From Trueperaceae bacterium (GTDB taxonomy: Bacteria > Deinococcota > Deinococci > Deinococcales > Trueperaceae), in assembly GCA_036381595.1 (NCBI GenBank), contig DASVCN010000020.1, positions 1-64,000 on the forward strand: DNA of 64,000 nt. Reading direction: 5' to 3'. A program made the position numbers and the translations under genes. How positions within the stretch are numbered: position 1 is the stretch's first letter; every line of letters begins with the position of its first letter. Under the pieces are notes generated by a model. That model searched no databases and was not told where the DNA came from. It was given only the letters and a program-made list of their open reading frames with translations. Of this stretch, positions 45,898-54,761 are shown one piece after another.

Positions 45898-45957
45898 GAC
45901 GAAGTGTAATCCGCGTCGGCTCGCGAGCGGGAGGCGCACGCTCCGGCCTCGTACCAT

Positions 45958-46662
45958 GTGGCCGTGAGCAGGCGCTTCAACAGCTCCCAACGGTCGGCAC
46001 TGCTCGCTCTGCGAGGCGGCAGCTTGCAGCACGGCGCTCACGGCTGGTTGGCCGAGGGGGAGGGCTCAGCGCAACTCCTCTCCGACGGGATAGTGCGCTG
46101 GCTCTTCGGCGAGGGCTACCTGGCGCGGTCGACCGACCGGACCTTCGAGCTGAGCGAACGAGGCGAAGCGGCCCTCGAGGAAGCAGTGAGCGAGGCCGGG
46201 ACGACAGGCGACTCCGCAGCGAGCGTCGACGCCGGTACGCCGGTCCTGCTCCTCGGCCCCGCGCCTCACTCGGAAGAGCTCGACTACCTGCTGGTGGTGC
46301 CGTTCGGCCGCGGCGAAGCCGTCAGACATGCCGAGCGGCTGCGACGTCTGGCCGAGCTCCAGGGTGAAGAGCGGTTCGAGTTCGTCCAGTTCCGCGACGA
46401 GATCTTCGCCTTGCCGATCACCCCGCGCCTGGCCGAGTTCGGTTTGCTACGGGAGGGGAACGCGCGTCTCCTCGCCGGCGGACTGCCTGATCCGGCGGAA
46501 TTGGGCCTGCGCCACTGCCCGGACCGGGGCGTGAACTACGGACGGGAATGGTTGCAATGGTTCGGCGGCTTCGACCCGGAGTCGCCGTTGATCGTAAGTT
46601 CGAGGCTGCCGACCGGGGCTTTCGACAGGCTCATACGGAACGGACCGGGAACCGGCGACTGA
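45958..46662 (+). CDS. Hypothetical protein with winged-helix-like N-terminus
   Basis: 234 residues, GTG start at 45958 (45964 also possible). Residues 40-75 (LLSDGIVRWLFGEGYLARST then FELSERGEAALEEA) look like a winged-helix unit. The rest (PHSEELDYLLVVPFGRGEAV; LPITPRLAEFGLL) matches no family I know. Divergent from the DUF3298 gene across 60 nt. No signal peptide or membrane segment. Confidence 0.65.
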   Translation: MAVSRRFNSSQRSALLALRGGSLQHGAHGWLAEGEGSAQLLSDGIVRWLFGEGYLARSTDRTFELSERGEAALEEAVSEAGTTGDSAASVDAGTPVLLLGPAPHSEELDYLLVVPFGRGEAVRHAERLRRLAELQGEERFEFVQFRDEIFALPITPRLAEFGLLREGNARLLAGGLPDPAELGLRHCPDRGVNYGREWLQWFGGFDPESPLIVSSRLPTGAFDRLIRNGPGTGD

Positions 46663-46679
46663 GTGGGCCACAGAGCCGA

Positions 46680-46853
46680 CTACTCGTCTGGCGGCCGCTT
46701 CCACGACCTCATGTAGCTGGCGATCCCCATCCCCAACAGAACGGCAGCCAGGAAGTAGAGGAGGAAGGAACCGTTCTGCGTCGCCAGACGGAGCACGTAG
46801 ATGCTGGCCAGCAGGAAGATCGTCGGCAGGAGCAGGAAACGCAGGAAACCCAT
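46680..46853 (-). CDS. Small two-helix membrane protein (57 residues)
   Basis: ATG at 46853, stop TAG at 46680. It begins MGFLRFLLLPTIFLLASIYV and has a second hydrophobic segment, FLLYFLAAVLLGMGIASYM, then a charged tail, SWKRPPDE. GAGG precedes the start. Two clean membrane helices with a short polar loop argue for a real gene. No family recognised. Confidence 0.65.
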   Translation of the reverse strand: MGFLRFLLLPTIFLLASIYVLRLATQNGSFLLYFLAAVLLGMGIASYMRSWKRPPDE

Positions 46854-46982
46854 CTGCCTCGTTTATAGCAGGTCGGCACAGGGCCGCTTCTCATACTTCC
46901 GGATGAAGACCCGCCGTCGCACCCGACGATAGGCTGTTGCCGGCAGGAGCGAGAAGCGATCCAACACGACGAGGAAGGAAAC

Positions 46983-47809
46983 ATGGCCGACTCGACGACA
47001 CCCTCGACTTCCCCATTGCGCAGCGGCGCCGCCGCCGTCTTCCTGGGGGCAGCTGGCTCTTCGCCGCCGGCGTAGCTACTCAGGTCTATCTCGCCGGGGC
47101 CGGCATCCTTGTCGATCCGGCCTACTTCGGTTGGCATGTGACCTTCGCCCACCTCCTCGAGTCGCTCTTCCTGCTCCTCCTCGTCGCGGGGCTCCTCGGC
47201 GGCGTAGGCAGGAACGCCCTGGGCTGGGTCGGTCTCCTGTTCCTGCTCTACTCGCTGCAGTACGCCTTCGTCAACGGTTTCGCGGGCCCGGCTCGAGCTC
47301 TCCATGCGGTGAACGCTCTGCTGATGCTGCTCGTTGCCCTTCACCTGGGACGCCGGCAGTGGCGGGTCTTCCGTGGGCTGCCGGCCAACGCCGACGGACC
47401 GGGCGGCGACAGACTCAGGCGCAACCTGGTGATCTCGATCCTCGTCGCCATCCCGATCGTCGTCCTCTGGGCCCTGCTGACGCCAGCACCGACCGCAACC
47501 GCTACCGCGACGACTTCGGCGGTGGAGTCCGACACCGTCTCCGCAGGGGCGGGGGCGGAGATCTTCGCCGCCCATTGCAGCGGCTGTCATGGCGTTGAGG
47601 GTGAGGGTGGCTTCGGACCCCGACTAGCGGGCGAAGTGGACGTCGCCGCAGCGCTGGTCGAGCAGATACTGGAGGGTGGCAGCGGCATGCCGGCGTTCCG
47701 AAACCAGCTCTCGGACGAGCAGGTAGCCCAGGTGGCGAGCTACGTGGGCAACAGCTGGGGGAACGACCTGGGTCCGGTGAGCGCCAGGCTGGTGGGCGAG
47801 CACCGGTAG
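46983..47809 (+). CDS. Membrane-anchored cytochrome c protein, apparent frameshift
   Basis: The ATG at 46983 with GAGGAAGGAAAC upstream opens MADSTTPSTSPLRSGAAAVF, but this frame stops at TAG after GSSPPA. The next frame, entered at the GGGGG run (47045-47049), reads SWLFAAGVATQVYLAGAGIL and continues to 47809. One extra G would join them into about 275 residues: 3-4 N-terminal membrane helices (DUF6220-like), a fifth, then an Ala/Thr linker and a cytochrome c domain with CSGCH and axial Met in GSGMPAFRNQL. It is a sequencing error, a recent mutation or programmed slippage. Role: periplasmic electron transfer, partner unknown. Confidence 0.75.
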
Positions 47810-47833
47810 AAACGGCTCCTCCCGATCCGGGCC

Positions 47834-48547
47834 TCAGCCCGCCGACCCGCCGCGGACCATCTCGAGCAAGCGGAGCGCGTCGTAGGGGGCGTGTCCCTCG
47901 GCATCGTTGTCGAAATAGACGTGCACATCACGGCCCTCGTCCAGCCAGTTGCACACCTTGTGGGACCAGCCGCGGAGGAGGCGGCTGCTGTAACGCGAGG
48001 CGTACTTGCGGGTGTGACCGTGGAGCCGAACGTAGACGAGGTCGGTAGTAACACGCTCCCACAGGGGGAAGTCGGGAGCGTCCGATTGGCACACGGCAAC
48101 ATCGTGCTCCTCGAGCAGCGCCGCGGTCTCGTCGTCGAACCAGCTACGGTGGCGGAGCTCCAGAGCGTGGCGCACCTCCGGCCAGGTACCCAGGTCGTCC
48201 AGGAACTTCGCCAACTTCTCGGAACTCTTCTGCAGGCTCGCCGGGAGTTGCCATACGACTACCGCCAGCTTCTCTCCCATCGGCTCGGCTCGTTCCTTCA
48301 TCAGTCGTACAGGCTCGGCGACATCGTTCAGCTTCTTGCTGTGAGTGGCGTAGCGGTGCCCCTTGATCGCGAAACGGAAGGTGTCCGGCGTCTCCTCCCG
48401 CCACTTCCGGAAGGTGTCCTTCGACTGCAGTCGGTAGAAGGTACCGTTCACCTCGATGCCTGTGAACCGCTCCGCACAGTAGCTGAGCCACCTCTGCCTC
48501 CACCCCTTGTAACTCCAGCCGCTTGTGCCTATGAAGGCGCATGCCAT
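47834..48547 (-). CDS. DUF72 family protein
   Basis: 237 residues. IGTSGWSYKGWRQRWLSYCA, EVNGTFYRL and YVRLHGHTRKYASRYSS are DUF72 hallmarks; a TIM-barrel fold of unknown function. The ATG at 48547 yields the family N-terminus. Divergent from the YbhB-type gene. Confidence 0.92.
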   Translation of the reverse strand: MACAFIGTSGWSYKGWRQRWLSYCAERFTGIEVNGTFYRLQSKDTFRKWREETPDTFRFAIKGHRYATHSKKLNDVAEPVRLMKERAEPMGEKLAVVVWQLPASLQKSSEKLAKFLDDLGTWPEVRHALELRHRSWFDDETAALLEEHDVAVCQSDAPDFPLWERVTTDLVYVRLHGHTRKYASRYSSRLLRGWSHKVCNWLDEGRDVHVYFDNDAEGHAPYDALRLLEMVRGGSAG

Positions 48548-48659
48548 GCTCAAGGGTGCGGCGCGAAGAGCAGTTCGAGGGGCAGGTACGGCACAATCTG
48601 TCGGCGAACACGGACTCCGGCTGCGGAGTCGGGCGAGGGTAGTTCGCGAAGGAGGAACG

Positions 48660-49136
48660 ATGGGATTCGCACTCTCCGACATGAAGCTGACGAGCAGCGC
48701 CTTCGAGCAGCACGGGCAGATCCCCAGGCGGCACACCGCCGAGGGCGAGGACGTCTCCCCGCCGCTCAGCTGGAGCGGGGCGCCCGAGAGCACCCGTTCG
48801 TTCGCGATCTTCTGTCACGATCCGGATGCTCCCCTGGTGAAGCCCGGCAGCTTCGGTTTCACCCACTGGGTGCTCTACGGGCTCCCCGGCTCGACCACGA
48901 GCCTTTCGGAGGGAACCGGCGAAGGGCGGCAGGGCGTGAACGACTTCGGCGGCACCGGCTACGGAGGTCCCAAGCCGCCTGTCGGGCACGGCACCCACCA
49001 CTACTACTTCTGGGTGATGGCGCTCGACCGGGAACTCGACTTCGCACCAGGCCTGAACCTGGAGCAACTCCTGGAGAAGACGGAGCGGCACGTGCTGGGC
49101 ATGAACAGGCTGGTAGGCAGTTACCGGATCGACTAA
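48660..49136 (+). CDS. YbhB/YbcL family (PEBP, Raf kinase inhibitor-like) protein
   Basis: 158 residues, the bacterial PEBP fold. Seen: RHTAEGEDVSPPLSWSGAPE, CHDPDAP and GYGGPKPPVGHGTHHYYFWV, the anion-binding pocket motifs. Cytoplasmic; biological role unknown. Strong AAGGAGG site. Confidence 0.93.
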   Translation: MGFALSDMKLTSSAFEQHGQIPRRHTAEGEDVSPPLSWSGAPESTRSFAIFCHDPDAPLVKPGSFGFTHWVLYGLPGSTTSLSEGTGEGRQGVNDFGGTGYGGPKPPVGHGTHHYYFWVMALDRELDFAPGLNLEQLLEKTERHVLGMNRLVGSYRID

Positions 49137-49252
49137 CGCGTCTGTTAATATCCGGGGCGAGGCTCAGGGTGAGGGCTGCCTGTTTCAGGGCGAACCGAAC
49201 GGCTCGGGGGAGTCCGGAGCCTATCCGGCCTGACGACCGCGAGGAGGCACCT

Positions 49253-49309
49253 GTGACCAGCGTCCTGACGGGTGATCGTGCTGCCCATCAGCTGAGCGAG
49301 TCCGAGTGA
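49253..49309 (+). CDS. Short coupled leader ORF upstream of the uronate operon (18 codons)
   Basis: GTG at 49253 opens VTSVLTGDRAAHQLSESE, whose TGA overlaps the GTG start of the SDR gene in a GTGA junction (49306-49309). GAGGAGG lies 6 nt upstream of this GTG, while the SDR start has no such site. Same layout as the leader before preT, with an unrelated peptide. Confidence 0.45.
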   Translation: MTSVLTGDRAAHQLSESE

Positions 49310-50118
49310 AACTGTTCGATCTCGATGGCCGGGTCGCTATCATCACCGGCGGCACCGGTGTGCTGGGTGGCGCGATGGCCCGGGGCCTGGCGGCGGCGGG
49401 TGCGAGAGTGGGGGTCCTTGGACGGCGCACGGCCAGAGCCCAGGAGGTAGCCGACACGGTCGCAGCCGCCGGCGGAGAAGCGCTGGCGCTGACAGCGGAC
49501 GTCTTGGACAAGACGGAGCTGGAAGCGGCTCGCGACGCCGTGCTGGACAGTTGGGGACAGGTGGACATCCTCGTCAACTGCGCGGGCGGGAACAGGCCGG
49601 AAGCGACCGTGGTGGGTGACCTCACCCTGTTCGACCTCGATGCGGACGCGTTCAGAGCGGTAGTCGAACTGAACCTGACGGGCACGCTCCTGCCCACCCA
49701 GGTGTTCGGCCGTCCCATGGCCCTCAGGCGCAGCGGCTCGATCGTGAACGTGTCCTCCATGGCGGCCCAACGGCCGCTCACACGGGTGATCGGTTACGGG
49801 GCAGCGAAGGCGGCGATCGACAACTTCACCCGTTGGCTGGCAGTCGAGCTCGCCACCAAGTATGGCCCGTCGCTGCGCGTGAACGCGATCGCACCGGGGT
49901 TCTTCATCGGCGAACAGAACCGCGGGCTGCTGCTCGAGGATGGCGGCAACTACACCCCTCGCGGGCGGCAGATAATCGACCACACCCCAATGGGCCGTTT
50001 CGGCGAGCCGGACGAACTGGTTGGCACGCTCCTCTGGCTCGCCGGCGACGCGTCGAAGTTCGTCACGGGAGTGGTAGTGCCGGTGGACGGAGGTTTCTCG
50101 GCCTTCGCCGGGGTATAG
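49306..50118 (+). CDS. SDR oxidoreductase, D-mannonate/fructuronate reductase type
   Basis: 270 residues. Rossmann TGGTGVLGGAMARGL, catalytic YGAAK with upstream NVSSM, and APGFFIGEQNR, a segment I associate with the SDR-type mannonate oxidoreductases that replace UxuB. Interconverts fructuronate and mannonate with NAD(H). Coupled to the leader ORF; uxaC follows after 4 nt, supporting hexuronate metabolism. Mannonate dehydratase is not in the window. Confidence 0.85.
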   Translation: MKLFDLDGRVAIITGGTGVLGGAMARGLAAAGARVGVLGRRTARAQEVADTVAAAGGEALALTADVLDKTELEAARDAVLDSWGQVDILVNCAGGNRPEATVVGDLTLFDLDADAFRAVVELNLTGTLLPTQVFGRPMALRRSGSIVNVSSMAAQRPLTRVIGYGAAKAAIDNFTRWLAVELATKYGPSLRVNAIAPGFFIGEQNRGLLLEDGGNYTPRGRQIIDHTPMGRFGEPDELVGTLLWLAGDASKFVTGVVVPVDGGFSAFAGV

Positions 50119-50122
50119 CCGG

Positions 50123-51559
50123 ATGGCCGAGCGCATCAGCTGGGATCTCGACCCGGATCGTTGCTTCTCCCCCGTTCCGGCTCAACGCGACCGCGGGCGC
50201 GATCTCTACGAGCGAGTCGCCGGTCTTCCCCTCGTTTGCCCGCACGGGCACGTCTCACCCGCGCTGCTGGTCGATCCGGAAGCCCGGCTGGGGAGCCCTG
50301 CTGATCTCTTCGTCATCCCCGACCATTACGTCTTCCGGATGCTCTACAGCCAGGGGGTCGGTCTGGAGGAACTGGGCCTGGCGGGCAAGCGCGGTGCCGG
50401 CGAAAGAGACCACCGTCGAGTGTGGCAGCTGTTCGCGGAGAACTTCTACCTCTTCCGCGGCACCCCAACGGGGCTTTGGCTCAAGGACGAGCTGATCACG
50501 CTCTTCGGGATCCAGGAACCGCTCACCGGCGAGAGCGCCCAGCGGATCTACGACCAGCTGGAGGAGAAGCTGGCGAGCGAAGAGTTCAGGGCGCGGGCGC
50601 TGTTCGAACGCTTCGGCATCGAGGTCCTCTGCACCACCGATGCGGCCACTGACGACCTCGAGCAGCACCGCCTTCTGCAGGAAGACGGGCTGAACGTTCG
50701 GCCCACGTTCCGTCCCGATGCCCTGATGAACGTCGCGGCGCGCGACTGGATGGAGAACCTGAGCCGGCTGAGCGACCTCACCGGCGTCGAGGTGCGCGAC
50801 TACCGGAGCTTCATCGCGGCGCTGGAGGAGCGCCGGCGGGCCTTCTGCAGGGCCGGAGCGACGGCCAGCGATCACGGCGTACCAAGTCCCCACACCGAGA
50901 GGCTGTCGGCACGGGAAGCGAGCGAACTGTTCGAGAGGGCCCTGGAAGGCGAGGCCAGCGACAGCGACGCCGCCAGGTTCAGCGCTCACATGCTCATGGA
51001 GTTCGCGCGGATGAGCACCGAAGATCACCTGGTGATGCAGATCCACGCTGGCAGCCTCCGCAATCACAACCGGGCGCTGTTCGATCGGTTCGGGCCGGAC
51101 ATGGGGGCAGACATCCCGGTTCGCACCGAATGGACGCGCTCGCTCCGCGCCCTTCTGAACGACTACGGCGTCGAACCGGGATTCCGGCTAATCGTCTACA
51201 CGCTGGACGAGAGCGCCTACGGACGCGAACTGGCGCCGCTGGCAGGCCACTACCCCTGCTTGCGTCTGGGCGCACCCTGGTGGTTCTTCGACTCGGTGAA
51301 GGGGATGGAGAGGTACCTCGATGCCGTCATCGAGACGGCAGGGATCTACAACCTCGCCGGTTTCAACGACGACACCCGGGCGTTCGCCTCGATACCTGCC
51401 CGTCACGACGTCTGGCGGCGTGTAACCTGCAACTGGCTGGCCGGCGAAGTGACGCGCGGGCTCATGGACGAGGCGGATGCGGCCGAAGCCGCCGTCGACC
51501 TGGCCTACGGGCAAGCCAGGCGGACATACCGTCTCGCGGAGGAGGGCGAGGGCGAATGA
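50123..51559 (+). CDS. uxaC: Glucuronate isomerase
   Basis: 478 residues, normal for UxaC, an amidohydrolase-superfamily enzyme isomerising glucuronate to fructuronate and galacturonate to tagaturonate. Seen: LVCPHGHVSPALL (metal HxH in the family position), the central LCTTDAATDDLEQH and the C-terminal LAGFNDDTRAFASIPARHD. Tightly spaced after the SDR gene. Confidence 0.95.
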   Translation: MAERISWDLDPDRCFSPVPAQRDRGRDLYERVAGLPLVCPHGHVSPALLVDPEARLGSPADLFVIPDHYVFRMLYSQGVGLEELGLAGKRGAGERDHRRVWQLFAENFYLFRGTPTGLWLKDELITLFGIQEPLTGESAQRIYDQLEEKLASEEFRARALFERFGIEVLCTTDAATDDLEQHRLLQEDGLNVRPTFRPDALMNVAARDWMENLSRLSDLTGVEVRDYRSFIAALEERRRAFCRAGATASDHGVPSPHTERLSAREASELFERALEGEASDSDAARFSAHMLMEFARMSTEDHLVMQIHAGSLRNHNRALFDRFGPDMGADIPVRTEWTRSLRALLNDYGVEPGFRLIVYTLDESAYGRELAPLAGHYPCLRLGAPWWFFDSVKGMERYLDAVIETAGIYNLAGFNDDTRAFASIPARHDVWRRVTCNWLAGEVTRGLMDEADAAEAAVDLAYGQARRTYRLAEEGEGE

Positions 51560-51617
51560 GCGGCCCTGAGTACGGCTGCCGCATCGAACGGGCCTTCGAG
51601 CGGCGGGCGCCCGAGCC

Positions 51618-52841
51618 ATGAGGCTTGCGCTGATCGGCGGCACGCTCGCCACACCTCACCGCCTCTTCGAAGGGTACCTGCTCGTCGAGAACGGCGTGAT
51701 CGGTGCGGTCGGCAAGGGTGATCCGCCTCCCGAACTGCTCGTCGAGGCCCGGGTCGTCGACCTCAACGGTGCGCTGGCGGCCCCTGGCTTCATCGACTCG
51801 CACGTCCACGGAGGCGGAGGCGCCGACGTGATGGACGCCTCCCCCGAGGCGCTCGCCGCCGTCGCCGCCGCGCACGCCGCCGGCGGGATCACCTCCTTCC
51901 TGCCCACCACGGTGGCCGTGCCCCTCGAGCAGCTCGAGCCGGTGTTCGCCGCCTACCGTTCGTTCGTGGCGGCGAACGGGGGTAGGGCGGGCGCCCAGCC
52001 TCTGGGGCTGCACCTCGAGGGCCCCTTCCTCAACCCCGAACAGTCCGGAGCGCTCGATCCGCGGTCCATGAGCGCCCCTGCCGAAGCAGAAATCGAGTTG
52101 TTGCTGCGTCCCGAGAACGGCGTGAGGCGGATGACGGTGGCGCCGGAACTGCCCGGAGGGATGGCGCTGGGACTCGAGCTGCGCGGACGAGGCATGGTCG
52201 CTTCGATCGGCCATTCGGCGGTGAGGGGCGAGGAACTCCTCGAGGCGCTGGACCACGGCTACGAGCTGATCACCCACTTCTATTCCGGAATGGAGGGTGT
52301 GACACGCGAGAACGCCTACCGGGTAGCCGGCCTGGTGGAAGGCGGTTACCTGCACGACCCGCTCTGGGTAGAGGTGATCGCCGACGGCCGCCACCTCCCG
52401 GCCGAACTGCTGCGACTCATCTACAAGGTCAAAGGTCCCTCACGCATTGTCCTCACCACCGACGCGATGCGGGCCGCGGGCCTCGGACCGGGCGAATACA
52501 GCCTGGGCTCGGGGTCCGCCTCCCGTCGGGTCCTGGTCGAGGACGGGGTCGCGAAGCTTCCGGACCGCAGCGCTTTCGCCGGCTCCGTGGCGCTGGGACA
52601 CGACCTGGTGCGGACCATGGTGCGCACGGCGCAAGTCCCCCTTCTGGAGGCGCTGCAGATGTTCACTGTCAACCCGGCACGCCTCCTGGGCATCGACCAC
52701 AGGAAGGGCCGGCTGGTGCACGGGGCCGATGCAGATATAGTCGTACTCGACGAGGACCTGAAGGCATCGATGACGATCGTAGGCGGCCGGATAGTGGCCG
52801 GCGGCAGCGGGGATGGAGCGACAGATGCAGGCAAGGAGTGA
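51618..52841 (+). CDS. nagA: N-acetylglucosamine-6-phosphate deacetylase
   Basis: 407 residues. Amidohydrolase fold: FIDSHVHGGGGADVMD, LHLEGPFLNPEQSGA (metal Glu), IGHSAV, ITHFYSGM and the catalytic Asp in LTTDAMRAAGLG. Removes acetate from GlcNAc-6-P. In the uronate operon 58 nt after uxaC and overlapping nagB. Confidence 0.95.
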   Translation: MRLALIGGTLATPHRLFEGYLLVENGVIGAVGKGDPPPELLVEARVVDLNGALAAPGFIDSHVHGGGGADVMDASPEALAAVAAAHAAGGITSFLPTTVAVPLEQLEPVFAAYRSFVAANGGRAGAQPLGLHLEGPFLNPEQSGALDPRSMSAPAEAEIELLLRPENGVRRMTVAPELPGGMALGLELRGRGMVASIGHSAVRGEELLEALDHGYELITHFYSGMEGVTRENAYRVAGLVEGGYLHDPLWVEVIADGRHLPAELLRLIYKVKGPSRIVLTTDAMRAAGLGPGEYSLGSGSASRRVLVEDGVAKLPDRSAFAGSVALGHDLVRTMVRTAQVPLLEALQMFTVNPARLLGIDHRKGRLVHGADADIVVLDEDLKASMTIVGGRIVAGGSGDGATDAGKE

Positions 52842-53625
52842 CGAGGGGGAGATCGCGTCGTTCGAGGCGGACCGGTTGCTCGTGCACATCTTCGAGGACC
52901 GGGTAGCAGCCGGAGAAGCGGCCGCCAGGGGCGTGGCGGAAGACATGCGGGAACTGGTCAGGGCACGCGGCTCGCTGGGCATGGTGTTCGCCTCTGCCCC
53001 TTCACAACTCGAACTCCTCCAAGCCCTCGTCGTCACGCCCGACCTTCCCTGGAATCGAGTGGCCGCGTTCCACCTGGACGAGTACGTGGGGATCGGGAGC
53101 GATGAGCCGAGGTCTTTCGTGCGGTTCCTGAGGGAGCACCTCTTCGAGCGGGTGGAGATGGCAGAGACCCATCTGCTGAACGGCGTCGCCTCCTCCGCCG
53201 CGGAGGAGTGCCAGCGCTATCAGGCCCTGCTGAGGAGCCACCGGCTCGACATCGCCTGCATCGGTATCGGAGAGAACGGTCACATCGCCTTCAATGAGCC
53301 GGGCGAGACCGACTTCGACGACCCGCGACTGGTACGCCTCGTCGAGCTGGACCAGGCGTCCCGGCGCCAGCAGGTCAACGAGGGCCTCTTCGGAAGCCTC
53401 GACGAGGTGCCTACCGAAGCGATGACGCTTACCGTACCGGCCATAACTTCGGTGAAGAGGATCCACTGCATCGTGCCGGGCCGCAACAAGGCCCGGGCGG
53501 TCGAGCGCACCGTCGAGGGCGAGATGAGCACTGCTTGTCCGGCGTCGGTCCTGCGGGCTCATCCAGGAGCCGTTCTCTACCTCGACCGAGAGTCGGCCTC
53601 ACTGCTGTCAGGTCGGGCGAGCTAG
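52825..53625 (+). CDS. nagB: Glucosamine-6-phosphate deaminase
   Basis: 266 residues from ATG 52825 (52813 also possible), overlapping nagA by 17 nt. Converts GlcN-6-P to fructose-6-P and ammonia. Seen: FHLDEYVGIGSDEPRSF (active-site Asp region), IGIGENGHIAFNEPG (catalytic His) and LTVPAITSVKRIHCIVPG. Pairs with nagA for aminosugar catabolism, although the operon starts with uronate genes. Confidence 0.95.
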   Translation: MQARSDEGEIASFEADRLLVHIFEDRVAAGEAAARGVAEDMRELVRARGSLGMVFASAPSQLELLQALVVTPDLPWNRVAAFHLDEYVGIGSDEPRSFVRFLREHLFERVEMAETHLLNGVASSAAEECQRYQALLRSHRLDIACIGIGENGHIAFNEPGETDFDDPRLVRLVELDQASRRQQVNEGLFGSLDEVPTEAMTLTVPAITSVKRIHCIVPGRNKARAVERTVEGEMSTACPASVLRAHPGAVLYLDRESASLLSGRAS

Positions 53626-53681
53626 GTTCCGGAGGGGTGGAAGCGGGCCGCTCATCCGTTCGAGAGGGTGTGCCAGGCCTC

Positions 53682-54761
53682 CTAGGCCCGCTGCTTCGCC
53701 GTCGCCAGCCACTCCTGCAGGTGCTCGGCCACGAAAGCGTCGTCGGTGAGTTCCGGGTAGGCGGTCCGCACGCGGTCGATCTCCTCCCGCTGCCCTTCTG
53801 ACAGCGACTCTTGCGGATCGAGGCACCAGGTTCCCCCGAGCAGCCCTTGATCCGCGAGGACCTGATGGACACCAGCGATGACTCCGTGGAAGTCGTTGCC
53901 GGCATCGAACACGGCCGCGTTGGCGTCGGTCAGGCGGACGTTCAGGCTGAGCAGCTCCCGCAGCTCTTCGGCGTCGTCCGACTGCCTCGCCCGTTTCACC
54001 CGCTCCAGGATCCGTACGGCCGTGTGCGTCCACACCGCCCACTGACCCAGCAGGCCCCCGACGATCCACTTGCGCACCGGTCTGCCGTCCACCATCAGGT
54101 CGTAGGGGGTCAGCAGGTCGGCGATGATGTTGTCGTCGTTGCCCGTATAGAGAGCGATCTCGTCACGCCGGCTCGATTCGCACACCGCGCGAACGACGTC
54201 GAGCGTTCGGTAGCGATTGAAGGGCGCCATCTTGATGGCTTCCACGCCGGGGATCTCGGCGAAGTCTCGCCAGAAGTCGTAACCGAGGACGCGACCGCCT
54301 ACCGCCGGCTGCAGGTAGAAGCCGAAGACCGGTAGCACCTCGGCTACCGCTCGAGCTCGCTCCAGCAGCTGCTCCTCGCTGTAGGACGGCACGCCGCCGG
54401 GGCTCACCAGGGCCAGGTCGTAACCCAGCTCCCGAGCCAGCTCGGCCTCCCGGACCGCCTGCTCGGTCGGGCCGACCACCCCGGCAACGAGCGCCAGCGG
54501 TCCCCGGTTCTTCCGCTCCTGGGCCTCCTCCGCCGCCAGCCGCAGCACCGGCTCCAGCAGGCCGACCTCGCGGATCTCGAACTGGGTGGTGTGCACCGCC
54601 ACCGCGAGGCCGCCCGCGCCGGCAGCCAGGTAGTAGCGGGTCAGGGCGCGCTGGCGCCGCTCGTCGAGTTCGCGCTTCGAATCGAGCGCCAGCGGATGAG
54701 CAGGGATCACGGTGCCGGCGTGGAGGTGGCGACGTAGGTTCGGGTCCAGTTCACGGGCCAT
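53682..54761 (-). CDS. Dihydrodipicolinate synthase family (DapA-like) aldolase
   Basis: 359 residues, longer than DapA (about 290). TIM-barrel class I aldolase: the probable Schiff-base Lys in EAIKMAPFNRYRT, the Tyr in GFYLQP, and an early GAGGLAVAVHTTQF where DapA has GTTGE. Likely acts on a keto-acid or keto-sugar rather than in lysine synthesis. The ATG overlaps the upstream epimerase stop by 1 nt (TGATG). Convergent with nagB. Confidence 0.82.
   Translation of the reverse strand: MARELDPNLRRHLHAGTVIPAHPLALDSKRELDERRQRALTRYYLAAGAGGLAVAVHTTQFEIREVGLLEPVLRLAAEEAQERKNRGPLALVAGVVGPTEQAVREAELARELGYDLALVSPGGVPSYSEEQLLERARAVAEVLPVFGFYLQPAVGGRVLGYDFWRDFAEIPGVEAIKMAPFNRYRTLDVVRAVCESSRRDEIALYTGNDDNIIADLLTPYDLMVDGRPVRKWIVGGLLGQWAVWTHTAVRILERVKRARQSDDAEELRELLSLNVRLTDANAAVFDAGNDFHGVIAGVHQVLADQGLLGGTWCLDPQESLSEGQREEIDRVRTAYPELTDDAFVAEHLQEWLATAKQRA

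Noticed and set aside
46937-47809. Cytochrome protein starting at TTG 46937 without frameshift
   Set aside because: The N-terminus would be Arg-rich and lack a start site, whereas the other frame has a strong Shine-Dalgarno, an ATG and a hydrophobic lead-in that joins at the G5 run.
53643-53692. Terminator between nagB and the DapA-like gene
   Set aside because: AGCGGGCC and GGCCCGCT can pair, but the loop is 35 nt and the right arm lies inside the convergent coding region.
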